Origin: Yponomeuta sedellus
Taxonomy: Eukaryota; Arthropoda; Insecta; Lepidoptera; Yponomeutidae
Direction: 5' to 3'
NCBI GenBank assembly: GCA_934045075.1
Contig: OW203723.1
Coordinates: forward strand, 24,641,615 to 24,705,614
DNA length: 64,000 bases
Shown: positions 11,442-22,700 of the stretch, piece by piece
How the letters are laid out: the number at the start of each line of letters is the position of its first letter
Position numbering within the stretch: the first letter of the stretch is position 1
The notes under the pieces: generated by a model
Database searches by the model: none
Told to the model about the DNA's origin: nothing
Seen by the model: the letters and a program-made list of their open reading frames with translations, nothing else
Position numbers and translations under genes: made by a program

Positions 11442-12961
11442 GGTGCGATGTATGTCTCCTAGGATATTAATACCATGATAGCTGGGTAGAAATAATTACG
11501 ATGGAGAACTTGCACAGAAAAATGTTTTAATGTGATCGGAGTTGACGGAAAAAGGCTGAAATGTCTTTTCTTACTTCACACTTACTATATGTATAAGTAT
11601 TTCATAATCCAACCAAGCAATAATGTTTAGTCAATAATATGTTTAGTCACATGATGTAAAAACGCGCCATACTTATTACCCAATAAATATGACGTCGCAA
11701 CTTGCAGGTAATGCCCACTACCTAGGATACGGAGTGTTTGTATTTGGGGTTCGCTCGTAAAAAAAAAAGTATTTATGTGTCCATCCCTATTTATTTACAA
11801 GCTGACTATAAGCTTATTATATAGCTCAAGCTTATTATATTTATAAGATAAGTAAACCTTCAGATCTCAATGAAAAAATAATAATTAAATGTAACTCAAT
11901 GTCTTATAATATGTAGGTATGAAGGGTTCAAATGTGTGAATTACCCTGTATAATATAAAATACCTACTACTATTATCGAAATTAGTCATGGAATTCTAAA
12001 GGGCTTTCTCATAAGGACGTAAACAAGTCTTAAACTAATAGTTTTGTAGTATTTTATAAATTTCTTTCAAAACTTTTGAATTCTGTATAATCTTCTATGG
12101 TATAAAGGCTATATTGCTCGAATAATATCGGGTCGAATATAAGTTTGACGCAAGCTCCCTAATGTTGCCTTTGTCACTCTGGAGTGCTATTGAGTGCTTG
12201 TGTTTTATTATTTTTTCACTTACCCTCCGTCTGTTTTATTTTATTGGGTAACTTAAATAAAATGTGTGTATTGGTTGGTTATCTTGCCTGTCCTGTGGTT
12301 TTGCACAACCGAACCCAAGCTGTTGCGTAGGGCAGGGCAGGTGAGTGTAAACAATACTTGTGTGATATGAGGCTTAGTTTAAAGGAAATTAATTTGGTAA
12401 TGAGTAAGTAATCATAAAGATCGGGCTATTGTGGACTATCTACTGATTGTCATTAATCAAAGTACATCTTGGCTGATTGATGAAGATTTTTTTTGGTCTG
12501 TTGCAATTTCTTATAAATGTTTTTCTACCCGCAATTTCAAAAGATTTAAATAAAACTTGGATCGTATCTGCGACCTAATTGCGCTCACCGAATCCTGTTA
12601 GAATCTTGAAACGTATGATAGCAATTTATATGGGACTTGGCACAGATAACATGACTTGGTAATACACGAATGGGATCGCTCTGCATTTGGTGCGCGTAAT
12701 GTGGGAGCAGATTACTGATAGTGAAAAAAGGAAAGAAAGTATTTTTTACCTAGATTTGCTGTAATTTAAATTTAAATTTTGACTTAATGATAACCAAAGG
12801 GGGGCGTTAGAAACCATAACACAGGATCTACCTAGCTTGGTTTCTAATGTGATAGAATATTACGTATACCTACTTCTAAGTCAACCTGTAAACTAGCCAA
12901 ACTTTACACGTATACCGATGTCTGTGACTCAATAAATATCTTTATCTTTATCTTTATCTTT

Positions 12962-13228
12962 AAACACTGTTTAAATTCTAAATTTCAAATCTCTAGTTCA
13001 ATTAGAAGTACCCTAGACTTTTGAGAATCCATCAGTGAGTGAGCCAGTGAGTGCACTTTGTAAACTATACTTGCTGGATGCGTAAAATTTTGAGTAATAA
13101 TTAATTACGTATTATTATTTAATTGTTCTTACACTATCAGCTAAGAGCATGGAGCTGATGCGTGTTTCAATACATCAGAGCACTACATTGTGTTTGTTTG
13201 GGGTGTTAAAATTTTTCTAAAGTGCTTG
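12962..13228. repeat. 267-bp direct repeat, right copy
   Basis: Partner of 6636-6902, immediately after the LINE tail. It borders the RPGRIP1L promoter region. Confidence 0.85.
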
Positions 13229-13673
13229 ACTTATATACATAATTATGCACAGTTCGTGCCGGACGCGCACTTGGCGTGGCGCACATTGTGCGGATTGCGA
13301 GGCCGGTATCAAGATACCGGACCGCACGTAACCAGAGCCGCCGGCTTTTACTTGCCGTATCCGGTTTCGGTGGTACCTCAGCGATTTATAAGGTAAAAGA
13401 TAATTTTTGAACGGAACTTGTTTGACGTTTTGGTGTGGTTGCTATGGCAATGGCGGCAATTTTGCTTTGAAAATCAAAATTCTGCAAAATTATTTAGAAT
13501 ATTCTTAATTTATTATGTAGGTTTAGGGATAATACGTAAATACTTCCAATAATATAATGTAAATCTGGTTGTCATGTGTAATCGTGTGTTGTGCCGGTAA
13601 AAAAAATTGTTATTTTTTCATGGCAAATGTGTGTTTTGTCTTCTTTACTTTCGGGAAAAAGCCCAATCGAACC
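13229..13673 (+). promoter_or_regulatory. RPGRIP1L promoter and 5' leader region
   Basis: A GC-richer island (13250-13380) contrasts with the AT-rich surroundings and is followed by TTATAAGG (13385-13392), an X-box and a leader without introns that I can see. The LINE ends about 210 bases upstream of the X-box. Upstream in-frame ATGs exist at 13569 and 13620, but the peptide they would add is poly-hydrophobic and unlike the family, so the start at 13674 (context AACCATGT) is preferred. Confidence 0.55.
13438..13451 (+). promoter_or_regulatory. X-box, RFX factor site
   Basis: GTTGCTATGGCAAT matches the RFX X-box consensus RYYNYYWTRRNRAC at 13 of 14 positions, with only the final C replaced by T. 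It lies 223 bases before the ATG. X-boxes near start codons mark ciliary genes in nematodes, flies and vertebrates. Confidence 0.6.
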
Positions 13674-13743
13674 ATGTCAGACAATAAACTGCATAATGAC
13701 TATGAGAAAACCAAAATGCCACTGCCAGTTAGGACTGAAAAAG
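13674..13743 (+). CDS. Rpgrip1l: RPGRIP1L exon 1 (start)
   Basis: Codes residues 1-23 ([12 protein letters not shown]...) and ends AAAG|GTATGT in phase 1. The split codon completes to Asp with exon 2. Hydrophilic and without a domain. Confidence 0.75.
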
Positions 13744-16700
13744 GTATGTTGAGTTCTTTTGATTTTGCTCGGCCTATAGGCACACATTTGCTCAATAGTA
13801 AGTTTATACTTTCTCATGAGTTGACCCAACATTTTCATCGAGCCTTAAATCGCCCCGTACTTTGACATAGTATGTTACAGCCTCCTATAAAATGTGTTGA
13901 TTGTATGGGTCACCATGAATATAATTAATCAGTTAATAATCATTGTTTGACAATGGTAATCTCAAGTTATCATAAATGATAGGTAGGTACTTAGCTACAA
14001 AGAAGAAGAAAAAGCTATAAAGTGATCTTAATATTCCATAATAGGTAGCTAGTTAAGATAAGCTAAGAGTAGTCTTTATTCTACACCAGAGCACATATAA
14101 AACATTAATTAACTTACTAAGAATTACAGAGGGATCCTTATGTTTTATTTCTCAGACTATGCACGGGCGTGTCCAACAAAGCTTAGTAAGCGAGAGCTGG
14201 AGGAACTCTACTTCGCCCTTGTGGACAATAACACAGAACTCAAAAAATCACTCAATCAGCAGCTTGTAAGTAGCAAATAACACACATTTGCATTCTGGAA
14301 TAGATCTATTCTCAGCATCCTGACCCAGAGGCAAGACAACCTATATACAAAATTCAAGCCTGATAGTTGGACTTCGGACATTCTAAACAACAATATAATC
14401 ATTCATATTGCAGAATGTCATGTGTCAAAAAGCATGATTTTCGTTTTTTTATCTAAATTTAAATAAAAATTGATTCTGAATGTAAGTGTAAAGGCCTGCG
14501 CAGACAAGGGACTATCCCCCGGGTACTCTTTTGTCTGTCGATATAGATCTCTTATAAATTGTATCGAATAACGCACACAAAGGAATAAATATCCCATACA
14601 AAAAGTCCCTCAAGTTACTGACAACATCAAGAGACCGGACTAGACAAAAGTTTAGTGTCTTCTTTTAAAACGCCTTTTCTTTTTCGACTTAATGTAAATT
14701 ACAACACAACATAATTTCAGAATATTTGCTTTATTAGTGTACGCTTCTCTCAATTTCTGAGGAACAAATGACCGCACTCCGTAGGCTTTGAGTACCAGAC
14801 AAGTACTCGGAGGACATTTTTTACGATTCAGGGACTTTTGTCGCCAAGGGACCCTCGTCTGCGCAGGCCTTACATTATAATCTCAGCCTGAGTAGGTAAG
14901 GATTATGATGTATAGTTGTAATTTTTTTATTTTTCCTATAAATTTGGTGAATAAACGTAAACATTTTTTTTTGACATGGGACTTTTTGCAATATGAACGA
15001 TGGTAATTATGTAACTTCTTTAGAGAAAATATTTTCTATACAGATTAGTCATTAGATTGTTTGGTGCCATATTTTTGTTCACACATTATATAAGTGGAAT
15101 TACACATCTGAATAAAAACAAGGAACATAATAAAGTAATACCATTGAATTATAAGTCTAATACATAAAAAAGCAAAAGCTTTTGCAATGCAAGAGCATTG
15201 TTTCAAGTTACTACATGCTGTGTGTTGAATATTTCTGCGTAAAAATAACAACCCAGATACCTCGATCCTGACAACTCGATAGCCAAGGATATACATTAAC
15301 CATGGATCTATGGCAACTGGAGTCTGTAACAAACAACTTATATAAGGATAACTTTGTACCACATTGAACATTAATTTCATAGAGTTGTTAGTTCTATAAA
15401 ACAGCTAAATACCCATCCACGGAACCTTTCACTGCGCATCAATATCAACCTTTGTATGTCCCCACTGCTGGGTCACGCATCTCTTCCTGCATCGCAGGAA
15501 GGTTAGGCCATACTCCACCACGGGGGCCAAGTCCGGGTTGGTGGAGGATTGTAAGACAGTGGCGGGCCTTACTGTCAAAAGTTTACATGTACATACTCAT
15601 ATATTTACAGACATACATTTTTACATTTACATATAGGCACATACATTGCTTCTGGATACCCTGTGTCGTGGGAACCAGAAACAACGACATCACAAGCATG
15701 TTAATATCCAAGACCTGGCGCCCCTAAAGCCTCTGACATGGCTTAACGACTGCCATTACATGACAGCCGGCACCAAAAATTAAAAAAAAATATTATCTAA
15801 TTGATAAGTATGAGGAGGAGGGAGACGTATTGCCTGCCCCTAAGTCCAGGAAAGGGTAGTGCGTCCCACTTTCCATGCTAAATAATATTAACACGTAATA
15901 CAGAGAATATTGTAAAGAGGTTCGAAATTTCACTGATGTTGGTGATTCGCCCATTGGCTCAGTAGTAGGGAGCGCTGGCGCGGATGGCCGGGGGTCTCGG
16001 GCTCGGGTCCCGGCATGGGTGGAATTTTTGGCCTCTGAATAGGTTTTTAAAATATTAATACCTCACTACATATAGAATATAATATACTTTAATATAATCA
16101 CTTGTTTGTATAATGTTCCTTGGCACTTTCAGCACTTTTACTTTGTTTTGCTTTGTAAAATTTATTTTCTAATATAGAGCAACCTCTGGAAGCATTATAA
16201 TCTTATATGATTTAGGAAGATTTTTAGCCTCCAGAACAAGAAAACTTTTGTGTACTTTTTTACTATGAAATAAACAGTTAAAATTTTAATTTTTTTTTTA
16301 ATGGCTTAGCATGCCTTGCGAAGCACGGAAACGTTTGGAAAAAATGCCACTAGCGGTAGTCACGGGACGGTCACCCATACTGCACCTGACCGCGCCTGTT
16401 GCTGCTGAGCTCAAGTAATTGATTCCAATCACTCGGTTCGGCTAGGCCACGAGCGCTTCACTCACTGAGCATGGCCCGATTTTATTTATTTTGTAACCAA
16501 TTTATTATGTGGCAGGGACTGAATTCCACTCCTTTAATTTTTGGTAGGATAAGGTTCGTCAGCTGAATACCAAGGTCACAAGGCTTGCCAACATCCAGAA
16601 GACTACCATTGCCAAAGATGGCAGCGGACGCAACCAATGCTGTGCTAAAACCAGGGCTGCTATGGCTGAACAGAATCTATCGTAAGTATTACCCCTACAA

Positions 16701-19700
16701 ATATATTAATGTGAGATTGCTTTTATACCATAGAATACAAAAAATAACTAGGAAAAGATTATACTATTTTTATTTTTAATGCACAAACCCGTGCTAAGGA
16801 CAATTTTAAAAACCTATTTAGACGCTGAAAATTCCACCCATGCCGGGATTCGAACCCGCGACCTCTGGCTATCCATGCCAGCGCTCTATCCAACTGAGCT
16901 AATACCACTGCCTGTACGTAATACAGAGAATAGTGTAAAGAGGTTCGAAATTTCACTGATGCCGGTGAGTCGGCTATTAGCTCAGTTGGGTAGAGCGCTG
17001 GCACGGATAGCCAGAGGTCGCGGGTTCGAATCCCGGCATGGGTGGAATTTTTAGCCTCTAAATAGGTTTTTTAAGAAAAGATTTTTTTGAGGGTTTTCCC
17101 AATCTTACAAAATGCGAAAACTCAATCTCTAAAATATAAGAATTAGTTTTACACTTAATGCTTAGCGTTTTCTAATAATGGTGTAGACTTATAAAAATAT
17201 TGTTCTATGTGATAACTCGAATACTGATAGACTCTTTATGCCTTATAGAGCGTTGAGCGCACGGTGAGACGTCATACCTAGTTTGAGCCCGATGTGTAGA
17301 GCGAGTTTTCGTATCATGTGGCTAGAATTACTTATCTGCACGTTGTCATGAAAAATATTAGTCGTAAAAATACGACGATTGCTTTTACATGGCGTTTTCA
17401 ATGAGATTAAAACAGTTTTCGTTCTATTCTTCCATTGATTTATTACCAGCTATTTTTCAACCCGTCTCGTAGAGTATTATGAGTTTATGACCTACTTATA
17501 GAACGGTGGTAACGGAGCAGTAAAACGCCGGGAGACTCAATCGGGCAAATCCGTAGCGGTAGCACATTTGCCTACCATGCGATCCCCGGGTGAGGACGAA
17601 AAAAAAGTATCAGGGTATCCTAGTTCTGGGGCCAGAAGCAATCTAAGTATGTCCCAGTATGTAAATGTTATGTTGTGTTAAATCACCAGGATTTTGGAGC
17701 TTAAAAAGGCCAACGAGCGCATGGCCGAACGCATTCGCATTCTCAATATGAGACTGTGCTCCGCTCGCCAGTTCCTGAAGAAAGCTTCGCCCCAGCCTAG
17801 TCTGCAGTACCGGTGCCCTAAGTGTAACAGCAGCCTCGCTGTCAAGTATGTACCTACAGTATAGTCCTCAATATGAAACAGTGATCAGCCTAGCAGCTCC
17901 TGAAGAAATTCCAGCTCAGTCTCCAGTACCAGTGACCTAAGTGTAACAGCACTCTCGCTGTGAAGTATGTACATACCCTCACTATGAAGCTGTGATCTAG
18001 CAGCCTAGCAGCTCCTGAAGAAGTTTCAGCCCAGACTGCATCGTTGCCCTAAGTGGAACAGCAGCCTCGCTGTCGTGTATGTACCTGCAGTATACAGTAT
18101 TCAAAATGAAGCAGTGATCAGCCTAGCAGCTCCTCAAAAAGGCCCAACTCAATCTCCTGTACCGGTACTCTAAATGCAACAGCAGCCTCGCTGACAAGTA
18201 TGTTCCTACGTATAGTCCTCAATATGAACCAGTGATCAGCCTAGCAGCTCCTGAAGAAATTCCAGCTCAGTCTCCAGTACCAGTGACCTAAGTGTAACAG
18301 CACTCTCGCTGTGAAGTATGTACATACCCTCACTATGAAGCTGTGATCTAGCAGCCTAGCAGCTCCTGAAGAAGTTCCAGCCCAGACTGCAGTATCGTTG
18401 CCCTAAGTGGAACAGCAGCCTCGCTGTCGTGTATGTACCTGCAGTATACAGTATTCAAAATGAAGCAGTGATCAGCCTAGCAGCTCCTCAAAAAGGCCCA
18501 ACTCAATCTCCTGTACCGGTACTCTAAATGCAACAGCAGCCTCGCTGACAAGTACCTAAATACCTACAGTAGCCAGTGATCAGCACGGCAGGCTCTAGAA
18601 GAGTTCCCACCAGCCGAGTACCGGTGCCTCAAGTGCAACTTCGGACTCCCTGTCACGTATCAGCTACAGTTTACAATCCTCAATGTACCGCACAGCCGTG
18701 CTCAGCTCGGCATGTTGAGCGCTGCCTCACGTTGAGGACTGTACCCTGTAAGTACATAAGTACTTGACTACTTGCTCTTAAGCCTATACTCGCTTTGAGA
18801 GATGGCTTGTGTTCTGCAGTGAGATGTACAGGTTGTGGTTCGATCCTAATAAAAATATTCGCTCCATCAAATGTTTGAAACTTAAACCACCATCTTGACA
18901 TCATGCCCATCTCCTTAGGTATGGATTTTCACTACCGGCACCGGGCCCTCACTATTACTGCAGTCGACCCAGTTCAGCAGTGGCATTCAGGTCCCAAGTT
19001 TATTGTGTTATTGATCACATCGTCTTTTGCATTGATGTTGATATCTTTGTTTTCTTGCACTGGGGATTCTAAATTGTAATATTCTTTTCGCACAAATTGC
19101 AATTTTTCTTTTGAACCGATTGAACTGAACTGAACATTGCAATGCTTCTTTCTCTTGATGTTCCTTTTGATGCTTATAAATGGCATTTTTCTTTTGACAC
19201 TGATGCTCACATATTGCTTATTGATGATAATACACATTGCATTCCTCCTGCTTAAAATTGCAATCTTTCTTCTCACAGATGCTGCAAAATACATTTTTCC
19301 TTTTAATGCTTAAAATTCATTCTTCTTTTCGCACAGCAAATGCAATATTTTTTGTGTGCTTAAAATTGAAATTTTCTTTTCACATAGATGATACATTTTT
19401 TATGCTTAAAAACGCAATATTTTCTCTACTGTTCATTTACTAGAGCTTTTCTTGCGTTCTATCTTCTACAGAGATGCCGCGGTGTCGCCGTTTAAGAAGA
19501 ATAAAGCTGATGAAACTGACGTGGGAATCCAGCATGCCCCGGAGTAAGTAGGAACATTTAAGAGATTTTCGCAGCTTGGTGAAAGTTAATGCATTAATGC
19601 CTGGAATATTCGTTTCAGATTTAATGATGTCGAAACTGATATGAGTGGCACTGAAAAGTAAGTTTCATTAAGTTTCATCGAGATGAATTTCACATTGTGT

Positions 19701-22700
19701 CGTTTTTTCATGAGCTACTTGTTTGTCTTTTAGCTGGATGTCGAAATGCAAAGAGGAGTGTACAATTATGATGGACGGCTTACAAGACAAAATTAATATT
19801 CTGGAAAATGTAAGTACAATCCTGGAAGGTAAGAGCCATATATTGGGCTCAGTTATGTGTCTTAGGAGAGGCCTATGTCCAGCATTGGACTGACATACTG
19901 ATGATAATGAAGTACAATCCTACATAGTTACTATTCCGACGTGAGTCGTGCGTAATGTCAAACGATGGGACGTTAGAGTATTGTTACAAATTCTTTCATT
20001 TTTGCGTCACAAATCGCGTGCTCTGCGTTTTATGTATGCAGGGTAGCGTTTCATAAAACTATTATCAACGGGCCTCAGTCTGGGCGCATGCTTTGAATTA
20101 GTTCGCTGTGAACCTTGTTTGTGTTTATGTAATCATCCAGCCTATTCAAAAAATACATTGAAAGAGCTAATAAGTGTCAGCATTCCCAAGGAATGTAGCC
20201 AATAGTTGCCTGCGACGTAACTGCAACTATACGCGTTTGGGTGAGGTGGGGGCCTATGTCTGCCTCAACTGCCCTGTACTGAACTGTGCTGCGTCGCCTG
20301 CATATCAACATGCGCCGAGCCTCACTGTCAGAAGTTAGCCGCCCATAAGGCCTCTGACATGGCTTAACCAATGCCATTGCACAGCCGGCGCCATCGGCTT
20401 AACGTGCCTTGCTAAGCACGGAAGCGCTCGGGAAATGCCACTAACGGTAGTCACGGGACGGTCACCCATCCCGCACCTGACCGCGCCTGTTATTGCTTAA
20501 CTCAAGTGATTAATTACAATCACTCGGTTCGTCTAGGCCACGAGCGCTTCAAGCGATCATAATACTTATTAATTCTTTATTGCGCAAACTAAAGTGTAGC
20601 ATGTATAGAATCAGGCGTTACTTTGCGGAAATCCATAATAGCATTAAAAAGTTAAAATTACTTTGCTGAATTCCGCCAAAAATCCCACAAGCACCATGCG
20701 GTTAGCTAATGCACCGCCTTCCCTCCCACTTTTTCAAGCAGAAGCAAGACACGAACACACCACCACCAACACCAATACTTGTGTGAGAAAACACGCGACG
20801 CGTTTCGCCTCTAACACGAGGCATCCTCAGGCTCCCAAATGCAAGTGACCGTCTCCGCAAAAACGCTCCGTATTTATAGGCTAGGCCGCCCCTCCCCCCG
20901 ATGACGCAATGTAACCGTTAAACTGGTGACCGTTAAACCGTTTCAACCGCCTATGGGCTATTGTTGTTTTTTGCAAATATATCGATTAATGGGGAAATAG
21001 AGGAGCTGCCCACCTGTTGATTCAGCATTGTAAACAACCTATCCCTAGATAATTTGGAAATTTCCAGCTGTTCAAGTATAGACAATCTCAACCCCTTACT
21101 GCAGGTGTGTAAAATTTCCAAATTATGGTTATTATTAAGTACATGACCCGTATCCAAAAGGTGTTTGGCAAAATGAGATTTATCCGGATGATTGTTTCGG
21201 AAAGCCGCCACATGCTCCCTATACCGAGTTATAAAACTCCTACCGGTCTGGCCAATATACACTCCATTACATTCCGGACAAGCAACTCTATACACCCCAG
21301 ACCGCTGGAATCTATCCACCCTCTATTTTTGATTGCACAGATTTCTAGCCAAAGAGTTGCTCGTCCTGAACGCAACCCGTATCCCAGATCTTTTTAACGT
21401 CCGGTGGTTTTTTTCAGAAATTGGACCTACATAGGTAATACTTGACTTCATTTTTTGAGGCCTTTCAGGTGGCACTGCGTATAAAAGTCTACTAACCATA
21501 CCGTTCCGCTTCCTGACCACCAGCCTATCAATCATTCGCCTGCTATATCCGTTTGCAACTGCTATTTGATAGATGGTATTTAGTTCCTTGTTGTAATTAG
21601 CAGAAGACATTGGCACAGTTAGCAAACGGTGAATATAGCAATGGAATGCTGCCATTTTGTGTTGCCACGGATGACAAGACGTTAATGGGATAACAGTGTC
21701 AGTCTGTGTTGGCTTTCGGTAAATCTCAAACAACAAGCATGAGTAACAAGCATACTCAACTAACTTGGGTAACAAGCATGAGTTTGAGATTTACCGAAAG
21801 CCAACACAGACTGACACTGTTATCCCATTAACGTCTTGTCATCCGTGGCAACACAAAATGGCAGCATTCCATTGCTATATTCACCGTTTGCTAACTGTGC
21901 CAATGTCTTCTGCTAATTACAACAAGGAACTAAATACCATCTATCAAATAGCAGTTGCAAACGGATATAGCAGGCGAATGATTGATAGGCTGGTGGTCAG
22001 GAAGCGGAACGGTATGGTTAGTAGACTTTTATACGCAGTGCCACCTGAAAGGCCTCAAAAAATGAAGTCAAGTATTACCTATGTAGGTCCAATTTCTGAA
22101 AAAATCCACCGGACGTTAAAAAGATCTGGGATACGGGTTGCGTTCAGGACGAGCAACTCTCTGGCTAGAAATCTGTGCAATCAAAAAGAGAGGGTGGATA
22201 GATTCCAGCGGTCTGGGGTGTATAGAGTTGCTTGTCCGGAATGTAATGGAGTGTATATTGGCCAGACCGGTAGGAGTTTTATAACTCGGTATAGGGAGCA
22301 TGTGGCGGCTTTCCGAAACAATCATCCGGATAAATCTCATTTTGCCAAACACCTTTTGGATACGGGTCATGTACTTAATAATAACCATAATTTGGAAATT
22401 TTACACACCTGCAGTAAGGGGTTGAGATTGTCTATACTTGAACAGCTGGAAATTTCCAAATTATCTAGGGATAGGTTGTTTACAATGCTGAATGAACAGG
22501 TGGGCAGCTCCTCTATTTCCCCATTAATCGATATATTTGCAAAAAACAACAATAGCCCATAGGCGGTTGAAACGGTTTAACGGTCACCAGTTTAACGGTT
22601 ACATTGCGTCATCGGGGGGAGGGGCGGCCTAGCCTATAAATACGGAGCGTTTTTGCGGAGACGGTCACTTGCATTTGGGAGCCTGAGGATGCCTCGTGTT

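Larger units (their letters stand above)
6903..12961 (+). mobile_element. non-LTR retrotransposon with 267-bp flanking duplication
   Basis: The insert has a 5' leader, ORF1 (7094-7984), ORF2 with endonuclease and reverse transcriptase (about 8155-11153, broken), a long 3' region and a terminal simple-repeat tail of TATCTT units (about 12937-12961) instead of poly(A). Such microsatellite tails are typical of CR1/jockey-type elements. It is nearly full length. 11154-12936 holds no ORF and contains a perfect palindrome at 11376-11441, so part of it may be nested insertion rather than true 3' UTR. Confidence 0.85.
15441..16468 (+). repeat. repeat C, split by SINE insertions
   Basis: 15441-15775 is the front of a roughly 520-bp unclassified family beginning near TATCAACCTTTGTATGTCCC, and its end resumes at 16311-16468 (GGCTTAGCATGCC...GAGCGCTTC). 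Between them lie A/T-rich insert DNA and a SINE A copy (15896-16049). A minus-strand SINE B piece (15588-15718) is nested in the first half. Confidence 0.65.

Noticed and set aside
13569..13673. Upstream in-frame start codons for RPGRIP1L
   Set aside because: The added residues are hydrophobic and Cys/Phe-rich, unlike the family, and the context at 13674 is better.
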